5,938 nt of DNA from Cyclobacteriaceae bacterium (lineage in GTDB: Bacteria > Bacteroidota > Bacteroidia > Cytophagales > Cyclobacteriaceae), in assembly GCA_009885605.1 (NCBI GenBank), contig VFKK01000047.1, positions 1-5,938 on the forward strand, written 5' to 3'. This document shows, one piece after another, positions 1-5,938 of this stretch. Below the pieces are notes generated by a model. The model was not told where the DNA came from and ran no database searches. It worked only from the letters and a program-made list of their open reading frames with translations. Position 1 is the first letter of the stretch; the number at the start of each line of letters is the position of its first letter. Both the position numbers and the translations under genes were made by a program.

Positions 1-1
1 C

Positions 2-556
2 CCAAATCTGGAAATTTCACAAACGATCAACCTCAATACTTGGTCGGAATACACTGAAATTCGAAAAAACTCCCGAAGTGAACTTGCGGAAGGTTTAATG
101 CTGAAACACGTTGATTCAGCTTATGGAACAGGAAGAAAGCGTGGAAGCTGGTGGAAATGGAAAATCGAACCGCTCACGATTGACGGGGTGATGATATATG
201 CTCAGAAAGGACATGGCCGAAGAGCTGATCTTTACAGTGATTATACCTTTGCGGTTTGGGATGGAGAAAATCTGGTTCCATTTGCCAAGGCATATTCCGG
301 CTTAACGGATGCAGAAATGCAGGAAGTGGATCAGTTTGTAAAAAAGAATACCCGAGAAAAATTCGGCCCTGTTCGAACTGTCAAGGCAGAATTGGTTTTT
401 GAGATTGCTTTCGAAGGAATTCAGGACAGTCCCCGTCACAAAAGTGGAATTGCGCTCCGATTTCCCCGAATATTGCGATGGAGAAAAGATAAACCTGCCC
501 GGGAAGCCAATACCTTGCAGGACCTGAAAGACTTGCTGAAACAGTATGGAGGATAA
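2..556 (+). CDS. ATP-dependent DNA ligase, C-terminal part (5' end outside window)
   Basis: Frame open from the left edge; 184 residues visible, ending in TAA. The first in-frame ATG (base 98) is internal: it is the Met of nucleotidyltransferase motif IV, EGLMLK (visible residues 30-35), so the gene begins upstream. Motif V follows as WWKWKIEP (50-57; lysines 52 and 54). An OB-fold then runs to a motif VI-like segment, ALRFPRILRWRKDK (151-164), near the C-terminus. These parts close the adenylated active site and contact nicked DNA; the catalytic AMP-binding lysine (motif I) lies outside the window. Family members are about 530-560 residues, so roughly the last third is seen. The segment and its tight link to an Lhr-type helicase match the repair-associated ligase group (PP_1105 / 'cisplatin damage response' type), which seals nicks in DNA repair in the cytoplasm. 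Ligase identity is very secure; the subgroup rests mainly on context. Confidence 0.95.
   Translation, partial: PNLEISQTINLNTWSEYTEIRKNSRSELAEGLMLKHVDSAYGTGRKRGSWWKWKIEPLTIDGVMIYAQKGHGRRADLYSDYTFAVWDGENLVPFAKAYSGLTDAEMQEVDQFVKKNTREKFGPVRTVKAELVFEIAFEGIQDSPRHKSGIALRFPRILRWRKDKPAREANTLQDLKDLLKQYGG
546..556 (+). other. Ligase/helicase gene overlap (translational coupling)
   Basis: The helicase ATG (546-548) lies 11 bases before the end of the ligase TAA (554-556), in a different frame. The overlap indicates co-transcription and probably coupled translation of the two repair proteins. No purine-rich ribosome binding site is evident just upstream, which fits reinitiation or the weak Shine-Dalgarno use of Bacteroidota. 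Confidence 0.75.
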
Positions 557-3005
557 AAGAATAGCCATTGGACTAGAGTACTTTCAAAAGAAAGGCTGGA
601 CGGCATTTCCGTTTCAAATTCAGACTTGGAAAGATTTTTTAGACGGGAAATCTGGTTTGCTCAATGCTCCGACAGGTTCCGGAAAAACCTTTGCACTTTG
701 GTTTCCGGTGATCTTGGAATACATCCAAAACCATCCCGATACCTGGCAAAAACCTCAAAACAAGGGAATTCAATTGATATGGGTGACTCCTCTCCGGGCT
801 TTGGCACAAGACATCCAAAAGGCCATGCAAGAAGTCTGCAACGTAATCGGTCTGCCTTGGCAAGTGGCTGTCCGAAATGGAGATACTGATGTCAAAACCC
901 GGGCGGCCATGAAACGTCGTCCTCCGGAGTGTCTGATCACAACTCCTGAAACGCTCCATATTCTGATTTCACAAAAAGATCATGCTGCCCTTTTCCAAAC
1001 TGTCCAGGCAATCGTTGTTGACGAATGGCATGAGTTGGTCGGAAACAAGCGGGGAGTACAAGTGCAGTTAGCCCTTGAGTACATTCAGTCGATCTGCCCT
1101 TCCACATTTCGCAGATGGGCGATTTCTGCAACGATCGGGAATCTGGAAGAAGCTGCGAAAGCTTTGCTCGGTCAGGATCTTCCGGTCCATATTGTAAAAG
1201 CAGAAATCGAAAAGCAAATTATCCTCAATTCGGTTTATCCTGATGAAATTGAAAAATATCCCTGGTCAGGCCACTTGGGAATCAGATTGCTGGACAAAGT
1301 GATCCCAATCATAGAAGCTGGAAATACAGTTTTGCTATTCACCAATACACGCTCCCAAACAGAGATTTGGTACCAGAAAATCCTCGAGGCCAAGCCGGAA
1401 TGGGCAGGTTGGATCGCCATGCATCATGGATCACTGGCGATGAACGTAAGAAGCTGGGTAGAGGAAGCACTACACGAAGGCAAGCTGAAATTGGTAGTCT
1501 GCACCTCAAGTCTTGATCTGGGTGTTGATTTTCGCCCGGTTGATCGGGTAATTCAGGTGGGAAGTCCCAAAGGTGTTTCCAGATTTGTGCAGCGGGCCGG
1601 ACGAGCGGGTCATCAGCCGGGAATGCCTTCGGAAATTTTCTTTGTCCCAACTAATGCACTAGAGCTGATCGAAGCTGCCGCTATTCGAGATGCAATCGAG
1701 CATGATGAGATGGAATCTCAGTTTCCGCCGGCTCTCCCCTACGATGTGTTGATTCAGTTTCTAGTAACGCTGGCCGTTGGAGCAGGTTTTGATACTGAGA
1801 AAATTTATCCCGTTGTTTGTCGTACACAATCCTTTGCTGATCTAAGCCCCGCGGAAATGGACTGGATGCTGGATTTCATCACCAAAGGAGGAAATTCGCT
1901 TGGGAGTTACGAGGATTTTTTGAAAGTAAGTCAGGATGAAAGCGACGGCTTATTTAAAGTAACCAACAAGCGAATAGCGATGAAGCACCGGCTTTCGATG
2001 GGGACTATTGTCTCTGATCCGATGCTGAAAGTGAAGTTCAAATCTGGTGGCTACCTTGGGACGGTTGAGGAATATTTCATTTCGAAAATGAAGATTGGAG
2101 ACCGTTTCTTTTTCGCAGGAAGGAATCTCGAACTCCTCCAAATCAAAGAATTGAGTGCTTATGTAAGGCTTTCGGATAAGAAAACCAACAACATCCCAAG
2201 CTGGATGGGTGGACGAATTTCACTGACCTCCAAGCTTTCGGAGAAGATCAGAGAAATCCTGGAACTTGCAAATCACGGCAATTTCATCTCGGAAGAAATG
2301 GAACGAATCCATCCCATCCTCCGTCTCCAGCAGAAGCTTTCCATCATTCCCGATCAGGACACCTTGCTGATCGAATCATACCGAACCAATGAGGGATACC
2401 ATATATTCTTTTATCCTTTTGAAGGTCGGATGGTGCATGAGATTATGGGTGCTTTGATCGCGTATAGGATTTCTGTCAGCTATCCTTTCAGCTTTAGTAT
2501 TGCAATGAATGATTATGGATTTGAACTTCTTTCTGATAGTCCCATTCATATCGAAGAACTCCTGGAAGAGGATCTTTTTTCTTCCAAAAACTTATTGGAG
2601 GATATCCGTCATTGCGTGAATGAGAGCGAAATGACGAAGCGGAAATTTAGGGACATTGCCAGTATAGCAGGTTTGATTTTTCAAGGATATCCGGGTAAAC
2701 CGACGACTTTCAAGCATATTCAGGCAAATTCCAGTTTGCTTTTTCAGGTATTTGAGAAATATGACCCTGACAATCTTCTATTGAAGCAAGCACATGAAGA
2801 AGCAATAAATCAGCAAATGGAAAAAAACAAGCTGATGTTGGCTTTAGAAAAAATCAACAGACAAAAAATCGTAATAAAGCATCCTGTTCATTTCACGCCT
2901 TTTGCCTTCCCGATCATGGTGGATCGACTCAGGGCAAGTCTTTCGTCCGAAAGTCTGGAAGATCGAATTGCTAAGATTCAGGCGCAGTTTGCGGAGGAGG
3001 ATTAA
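546..3005 (+). CDS. Ligase-associated DNA damage response DEXH-box helicase (Lhr-Core type)
   Basis: Complete 819-residue superfamily 2 helicase, close to the usual length of the family. The two RecA domains show every motif: Walker A APTGSGKT (41-48), Ia TPLRALAQ (81-88), Ib TTPE (132-135), II DEWH (159-162), III SAT (194-196), IV LLFTNTRS (263-270), V CTSSLDLGVDF (319-329) and VI QRAGRAGH (349-356). A winged-helix region follows (about 395-460), then the Lhr-type C-terminal region with WMGGR (553-557) and a conserved tail around 623-750. It lacks the long C-terminal extension of E. coli Lhr, so it is Lhr-Core. Characterised Lhr-Core enzymes (Pseudomonas putida, mycobacteria) are ATP-driven 3'-to-5' translocases that unwind DNA duplexes. 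The start ATG overlaps the ligase end by 11 bases, which suggests translational coupling. No clear Shine-Dalgarno precedes it. Expected partners are the ligase, an exonuclease and PdeM; only the ligase is visible. Confidence 0.96.
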   Translation: MEDKRIAIGLEYFQKKGWTAFPFQIQTWKDFLDGKSGLLNAPTGSGKTFALWFPVILEYIQNHPDTWQKPQNKGIQLIWVTPLRALAQDIQKAMQEVCNVIGLPWQVAVRNGDTDVKTRAAMKRRPPECLITTPETLHILISQKDHAALFQTVQAIVVDEWHELVGNKRGVQVQLALEYIQSICPSTFRRWAISATIGNLEEAAKALLGQDLPVHIVKAEIEKQIILNSVYPDEIEKYPWSGHLGIRLLDKVIPIIEAGNTVLLFTNTRSQTEIWYQKILEAKPEWAGWIAMHHGSLAMNVRSWVEEALHEGKLKLVVCTSSLDLGVDFRPVDRVIQVGSPKGVSRFVQRAGRAGHQPGMPSEIFFVPTNALELIEAAAIRDAIEHDEMESQFPPALPYDVLIQFLVTLAVGAGFDTEKIYPVVCRTQSFADLSPAEMDWMLDFITKGGNSLGSYEDFLKVSQDESDGLFKVTNKRIAMKHRLSMGTIVSDPMLKVKFKSGGYLGTVEEYFISKMKIGDRFFFAGRNLELLQIKELSAYVRLSDKKTNNIPSWMGGRISLTSKLSEKIREILELANHGNFISEEMERIHPILRLQQKLSIIPDQDTLLIESYRTNEGYHIFFYPFEGRMVHEIMGALIAYRISVSYPFSFSIAMNDYGFELLSDSPIHIEELLEEDLFSSKNLLEDIRHCVNESEMTKRKFRDIASIAGLIFQGYPGKPTTFKHIQANSSLLFQVFEKYDPDNLLLKQAHEEAINQQMEKNKLMLALEKINRQKIVIKHPVHFTPFAFPIMVDRLRASLSSESLEDRIAKIQAQFAEED

Positions 3006-3015
3006 AAGAGGATTG

Positions 3016-3043
3016 GAAGACCGATGACTGAAGACTGAAAAAA
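3016..3043 (+). repeat. Degenerate tandem 7-base repeats after the helicase gene
   Basis: Consecutive heptamers read gaagacc, gatgact, gaagact and a decayed gaaaaaa, beginning 10 bases after the helicase stop. The consensus is close to GAAGACY. The array is short and noncoding; its function is unknown. It could be a remnant of a longer intergenic repeat or simple replication slippage. Confidence 0.5.
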
Positions 3044-3105
3044 TCTAAAATCAAACATTCTTCTGAATTTTCAATTGTTTAAACAAAAACCAGTCAAGGA
3101 GTTAA

Positions 3106-3146
3106 ACGTCAAAATCAGGCCGGACATCCAGCCTGATTTTTGACGT
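3106..3146. terminator. Hairpin between convergent genes, likely bidirectional terminator
   Basis: Left arm acgtcaaaatcaggc (3106-3120) pairs with right arm gcctgatttttgacgt (3131-3146) around a 10-base loop, giving 15 pairs with one bulged T. It sits between the ends of the helicase (3005) and the minus-strand small subunit gene (3189), where a shared terminator is expected. There is no immediate U-tract: the nearest plus-strand T7 is at 3174-3180, so it is an atypical intrinsic terminator. Confidence 0.6.
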
Positions 3147-3188
3147 GTTACTAAAATCTATCTATTAATTAAGTTTTTTTCCTGATTT

Positions 3189-3896
3189 TCAAGAGATCAA
3201 ATTTCTTTGATCATCCCAAGTTGCAAGAGTAGACCTGTCCTCAGCTTTCAGATATACTTCCAAATATTTTTCTTCCAAAGAGAGTCCATATTGATTCATT
3301 ACATCCTGGGGAACACCTTCCCAAACATTGGGAGTATTCCCAACATACCCAATATCCTTGAAGCCAATTTCAGTAGTATAAAATCCGGTAACGGTCATAT
3401 TTCTTAGCGCATTGAAAAACTTCACCCCTGTTTCAAATTCCTTCTTTGCCTTATCAGGCCAGGCGATGTCGTCAATTATCTCCATTCTTTGACTTTCGGA
3501 AATCTCCAAAAATGATTTTGAATTTCGTTCATCTGCCTGGTGGTCGAGCCACATCAAACCTCCTCTGAAAACAGTTTGATTTGCAGGCTGATCCTTCATC
3601 ATAAACTCAATGAATTCAGGAACTTTGGCCTGACTGGCACTTTCAGAAACTTCATCGGCTGGGATAATAATATCCACGAGGAGATTCAACTTTTTCATTT
3701 CCAACTCCGTGAAGAAGTTTTCTGAAAGTAATTTGGAGTCACGATCATCTTCTTCAGGAATCCTTCCTCCTGCTGTACCTCCCACAATTTTTGGAGAGAG
3801 GTCTGCTTGTTTTACCTCAGGACTACAAGCTGACCAAATCAAACCTGTGCCCAAGGATCCTGTTAATAAAAGCTTAAGATTATCTCTTCTATTCAT
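3189..3896 (-). CDS. Gluconate 2-dehydrogenase subunit 3-like small subunit, Tat-exported
   Basis: A 235-residue protein of the gluconate 2-dehydrogenase subunit 3 family, the small chaperone-like subunit of membrane- or periplasm-bound FAD sugar dehydrogenases. The N-terminus has twin arginines (R3-R4) followed by LKLLLTGSLGTGLIW and Cys24. This reads as a Tat signal with a possible lipobox (WSAC); Trp at -3 is not canonical, so lipidation is uncertain. The mature part opens with a low-complexity linker (25-58). The family hallmark follows: a helix around FFTELEMKKLNLLVDIIIPAD (61-81) and KVPEFIEFMM (91-100). The C-terminal part carries TGFYTTEIGFKDIGYVGN (170-187) and the tryptophan segment around 192. 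The gene begins 11 bases after the GMC stop, so the two are co-expressed. By analogy with the gamma subunit of Burkholderia FAD-glucose dehydrogenase, it should bind the catalytic subunit and carry it through the Tat pathway. It ends with TGA. Confidence 0.9.
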   Translation of the reverse strand: MNRRDNLKLLLTGSLGTGLIWSACSPEVKQADLSPKIVGGTAGGRIPEEDDRDSKLLSENFFTELEMKKLNLLVDIIIPADEVSESASQAKVPEFIEFMMKDQPANQTVFRGGLMWLDHQADERNSKSFLEISESQRMEIIDDIAWPDKAKKEFETGVKFFNALRNMTVTGFYTTEIGFKDIGYVGNTPNVWEGVPQDVMNQYGLSLEEKYLEVYLKAEDRSTLATWDDQRNLIS

Positions 3897-3907
3897 ATCA
3901 CTTTTGA

Positions 3908-5650
3908 TTAAAGGTTCTTGCTATTCATTTCTTTGACGATGAAATCCGAAGTCCTCCAGGAAAGAGCCAGAATAGTCCAGGTTGGATTTTTATCAGCTTG
4001 GGAGACAAATGGACCGGCATCGACCACAAAGAGATTTTTGCAGTCATGCGCCTGACAGTTCGTATTAAGGACTGACTTGGAGGGATCGGTTCCCATTCGG
4101 GTGGTGCCTACTTCATGGATAATTCTTCCTGGAGCCAGCAGTCCATATTGAGTATCCGGACCTGGTTTTGTTCCCAACAATTTTGCACCCGAGCTTATCA
4201 GCAATTCCTCAAAAGTGTCTTGCATGTGTTTGGCTTGGTTGATTTCATTCTCAGTCCAGTTGTAATGAAATCTCAATACCGGGATGCCATATTTATCAAC
4301 CGTGGTGGGGTCAATTTCACAGTAATTATCATAGATCGGAACACTTTCTCCTCTTCCGGACATACTAACAGTACTTCCGTAGAGTGCTCGGATATCTTTT
4401 TTCAAACCTGGGCCATATCCTCCATTTGGACTTGGGCTACCGAATTCATCCAAAATTTGCTTTCGGACCACATCCATATTGGATCCAAAACCATAAGCAG
4501 GCATGTTCATTCCACCTCCAAATTCGATATGGTATCCTCTGGCAAAATCAAGGTTTTTGTTATCCAGCCACCAGGGTGTGTAGACATGCATACCTCCTAC
4601 TCCATCCTCGTTATATCTTTTTCTGTTGATTAAATCCGGAATGATACCAGACCTGCTTGCACCAGTGGAATCATGAAGGTATCGACCAACCATTCCGCTG
4701 GAATTACCAACTCCGTCAGGATGTGATTTGGACTTTGAATTCAGCATGATTCGGGCCGTTTCGCCAGCAGAAGCACCAAGAACAACGATTCTCGCTTTCA
4801 ACTTGAATTCTTTCAGATCCCTTTTATCCACATAAGAAATACCGGAAGCCAGTCCACTATCATCCGTGGTTACTTTCCTGACCATGCAGTGAGTGAAAAG
4901 ATCAACTTTCCCTCCTTTCATTGCGGGTTTTACGAGGCAGGTACTTGAAGAAAAATCTGCATAAGCTTGGCAGCCTCTGTTACACTGCCGACAAAAAAAA
5001 CAAACTCCACGATCCTTATTTACAGGTTTTGTTAAAATGGATAATCGGGAAGGAATAATTGGGATGTTTGCTTTTTTACCCCCATTGATCAAAAACATTT
5101 CATGAAGTCTTGGTTTTGGAGGCGGCAGAAAATTACCGTCGGGCTCATTTCTAATTCCCTCTTTTGATCCAAAAACTCCAATCAGCTTATCTACTTTATC
5201 ATAGTAGGGCTTAACGTCATCATAACCGATAGGCCAGTTGTCCCCAAGGCCATCAATGCTTTGTCTTTTGAAATCATCAGGACCAAATCTCAACGAAATC
5301 CTGCCCCAGTGATTGGTTCTTCCACCAACCATTCTTGATCTGAACCAATCGAATTCGGTACCATTTTTTCGGGTATAGGGTTCGCCTTCAATATCCCAGC
5401 CTCCAATTGCTGCGTCAAAATCTCCAAAAGGTCTGATCCGAGTAGAAGCGCCACGTCTTGGTGATTCCCAAGGCGGTCTGAGTTGGGTTCGATCCTCTTC
5501 TTTTGCTGGATCCCAATCACCGCCTGCTTCCACTACTGCAACAGAAAGTCCTGCTTCAGAAAGTATTTTGGTGGCCATTCCGCCACCGGCACCGGATCCA
5601 ACTATAATTACATCATATGAATCTGCACTGGGTTTTATTTGAAAACTCAT
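3908..5650 (-). CDS. GMC-family FAD-dependent sugar dehydrogenase, catalytic subunit
   Basis: Complete 580-residue glucose-methanol-choline oxidoreductase. The N-terminal Rossmann fold has VIIVGSGAGGG (FAD dinucleotide motif GSGAGG, 18-23) with ribose-binding Glu41 in VVEAGG. A second FAD-contact stretch is GGRTNHWGR (109-117). The C-terminal GMC domain has GRIIHEVGTTRMG (508-520) and DAGPF...NPTWTILALSWR (544-566); His512 and Asn555 are the candidate catalytic pair. A cysteine cluster C217-x2-C220-x2-C223-x3-C227 in mid-protein points to an Fe-S centre, as in Burkholderia FAD-glucose dehydrogenase and glucoside 3-dehydrogenases. Such enzymes oxidise a sugar hydroxyl (C1 of glucose, C3 of glycosides, or C2 of gluconate) and pass electrons to a cytochrome c; the substrate cannot be read from sequence. 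There is no signal peptide, so export probably depends on the Tat-tagged subunit encoded 11 bases downstream. The start is preceded by an A-rich tract and matches the expected start of the FAD fold. Confidence 0.94.
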   Translation of the reverse strand: MSFQIKPSADSYDVIIVGSGAGGGMATKILSEAGLSVAVVEAGGDWDPAKEEDRTQLRPPWESPRRGASTRIRPFGDFDAAIGGWDIEGEPYTRKNGTEFDWFRSRMVGGRTNHWGRISLRFGPDDFKRQSIDGLGDNWPIGYDDVKPYYDKVDKLIGVFGSKEGIRNEPDGNFLPPPKPRLHEMFLINGGKKANIPIIPSRLSILTKPVNKDRGVCFFCRQCNRGCQAYADFSSSTCLVKPAMKGGKVDLFTHCMVRKVTTDDSGLASGISYVDKRDLKEFKLKARIVVLGASAGETARIMLNSKSKSHPDGVGNSSGMVGRYLHDSTGASRSGIIPDLINRKRYNEDGVGGMHVYTPWWLDNKNLDFARGYHIEFGGGMNMPAYGFGSNMDVVRKQILDEFGSPSPNGGYGPGLKKDIRALYGSTVSMSGRGESVPIYDNYCEIDPTTVDKYGIPVLRFHYNWTENEINQAKHMQDTFEELLISSGAKLLGTKPGPDTQYGLLAPGRIIHEVGTTRMGTDPSKSVLNTNCQAHDCKNLFVVDAGPFVSQADKNPTWTILALSWRTSDFIVKEMNSKNL

Positions 5651-5660
5651 TTTTTTTGAA
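5651..5660 (-). promoter_or_regulatory. A-rich translation initiation region of the GMC gene
   Basis: On the minus strand the bases before the ATG are ttcaaaaaaa, a run of seven A directly at the start codon, with no purine-rich GGAG element. A-rich leaders are typical of Bacteroidota start sites. No match to the Bacteroidota TTG / TAnnTTTG promoter was seen in the 99-base gap upstream, so transcription probably comes through from the preceding gene. Confidence 0.35.
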
Positions 5661-5718
5661 TTTAAGTTTTAGAAAAACTCCCTGGAATAACCCCAAAGGA
5701 ATACACTTCAATAAGATT

Positions 5719-5746
5719 TGGAATACCCTGAATAGCTATTCTTCCA
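5719..5746. repeat. Small palindrome and inverted repeat in the Gfo/Idh-GMC gap
   Basis: The 12-base perfect palindrome GAATAGCTATTC lies at 5730-5741, flanked by TGGAA (5719-5723) and its complement TTCCA (5742-5746). It begins 8 bases after the stop of the upstream minus-strand gene. It has no U-tract, so it is a weak terminator candidate; an operator or chance are equally possible. Confidence 0.3.
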
Positions 5747-5749
5747 GCC

Positions 5750-5938
5750 TTATACTTCCCAACCCTGCCTGTATTTTCTGTTCAAATATTTCTCCGCTTC
5801 CGGGTGATTAGGGATTTTCATTTTTTTAGCGTCCCATTGCAGGACTTTTTGAGGTTCCCGGATTGCAACTGTACCCAGAATAATTGCCTCTGTCATTGGA
5901 CCAGATTGAGCAAAATGACTTTCTGTTTTTGCTTTTCC
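5750..5938 (-). CDS. Gfo/Idh/MocA-family oxidoreductase, C-terminal end (5' end outside window)
   Basis: Open frame from the right edge on the minus strand: 62 residues followed by TAA. The visible peptide has the conserved C-terminal pattern of Bacteroidota Gfo/Idh/MocA oxidoreductases: HFAQSGPMTEAIILGTVAIR (8-27), then LQWDAKKMKIPNHPEAEKYL (33-52) and a closing YRQGW (56-60). Full proteins of this family are about 400-480 residues, with an N-terminal NAD(P)-binding Rossmann domain that is not visible here. Members oxidise or reduce sugars and related compounds, or act as glycosidase-like redox enzymes. It lies on the same strand as the GMC pair, 99 bases upstream, so it may belong to the same operon and act on the same sugar. 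The family is assigned from the tail alone; whether it carries a Tat signal, as many do, cannot be seen. Confidence 0.85.
   Translation of the reverse strand, partial: GKAKTESHFAQSGPMTEAIILGTVAIREPQKVLQWDAKKMKIPNHPEAEKYLNRKYRQGWEV

Noticed and set aside
98..100. ATG at 98 as the start of a short 152-residue protein
   Set aside because: The frame stays open to the left edge, and this Met is inside ligase motif IV, so it is not a start.
302..568. 88-codon minus-strand open frame
   Set aside because: It lies antisense to the ligase C-terminus and has no recognisable domain; a shadow of the coding strand.
1020..1031. DEWH instead of DEAH/DEVH in helicase motif II
   Set aside because: The third position is free in DEXH enzymes, and Trp is normal in the ligase-associated helicase group; not a defect.
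3075..3086. Perfect 12-base palindrome TTGTTTAAACAA
   Set aside because: AT-rich, lacks a loop, and lies between two gene ends where an operator is not expected; likely chance.
4115..4633. 172-codon plus-strand open frame
   Set aside because: Antisense to the clearly conserved GMC gene; its composition is that expected of a shadow frame and no domain is visible.
5617..5811. 64-codon plus-strand open frame across the GMC start
   Set aside because: It overlaps the GMC start and the conserved tail of the Gfo/Idh/MocA gene on the other strand, so it is not a separate gene.

Overview
The window looks like Bacteroidota DNA, probably a marine or soil cytophagale of the Algoriphagus/Cyclobacterium type. 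This is inferred from moderate G+C, start codons with A-rich leaders and no clear Shine-Dalgarno, and a GMC oxidoreductase / gluconate dehydrogenase subunit 3 / Gfo-Idh-MocA gene set that is common in that group. It holds two unrelated gene blocks that converge on a short intergenic region. No tRNA, rRNA, CRISPR array, insertion sequence or phage gene was seen.

Left block, + strand (1-3005): the C-terminal third of an ATP-dependent DNA ligase (start beyond the left edge), followed with an 11-base overlap by a complete 819-residue DEXH-box helicase of the Lhr-Core type. This is the core of the known bacterial 'ligase-associated DNA damage response' cassette (ligase, Lhr-Core helicase, beta-lactamase-fold exonuclease, PdeM/MPE metallophosphoesterase). 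The exonuclease would be upstream, outside the window, if present. PdeM does not follow the helicase.

Middle (3006-3188): 183 bases between convergent genes. It has a run of degenerate 7-base repeats just after the helicase stop and a strong hairpin that probably acts as a terminator, perhaps in both directions.

Right block, - strand (5938 to 3189): in transcription order, the last 62 codons of a Gfo/Idh/MocA-family oxidoreductase, a 99-base gap, a complete 580-residue GMC-family FAD oxidoreductase, an 11-base gap, and a 235-residue gluconate 2-dehydrogenase subunit 3-like protein with a twin-arginine signal. The last two form a periplasmic sugar dehydrogenase of the FAD-glucose dehydrogenase / glucoside 3-dehydrogenase kind. 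The large subunit has no signal peptide and is probably exported with the small subunit. It also carries a ferredoxin-spaced cysteine motif for an Fe-S cluster. The usual cytochrome c electron acceptor is not in the window.

Nothing here is clearly a new system. The points most worth a second look are the Fe-S motif and missing cytochrome partner of the sugar dehydrogenase, its possible role in C3 oxidation of glycosides, and the incomplete repair cassette.
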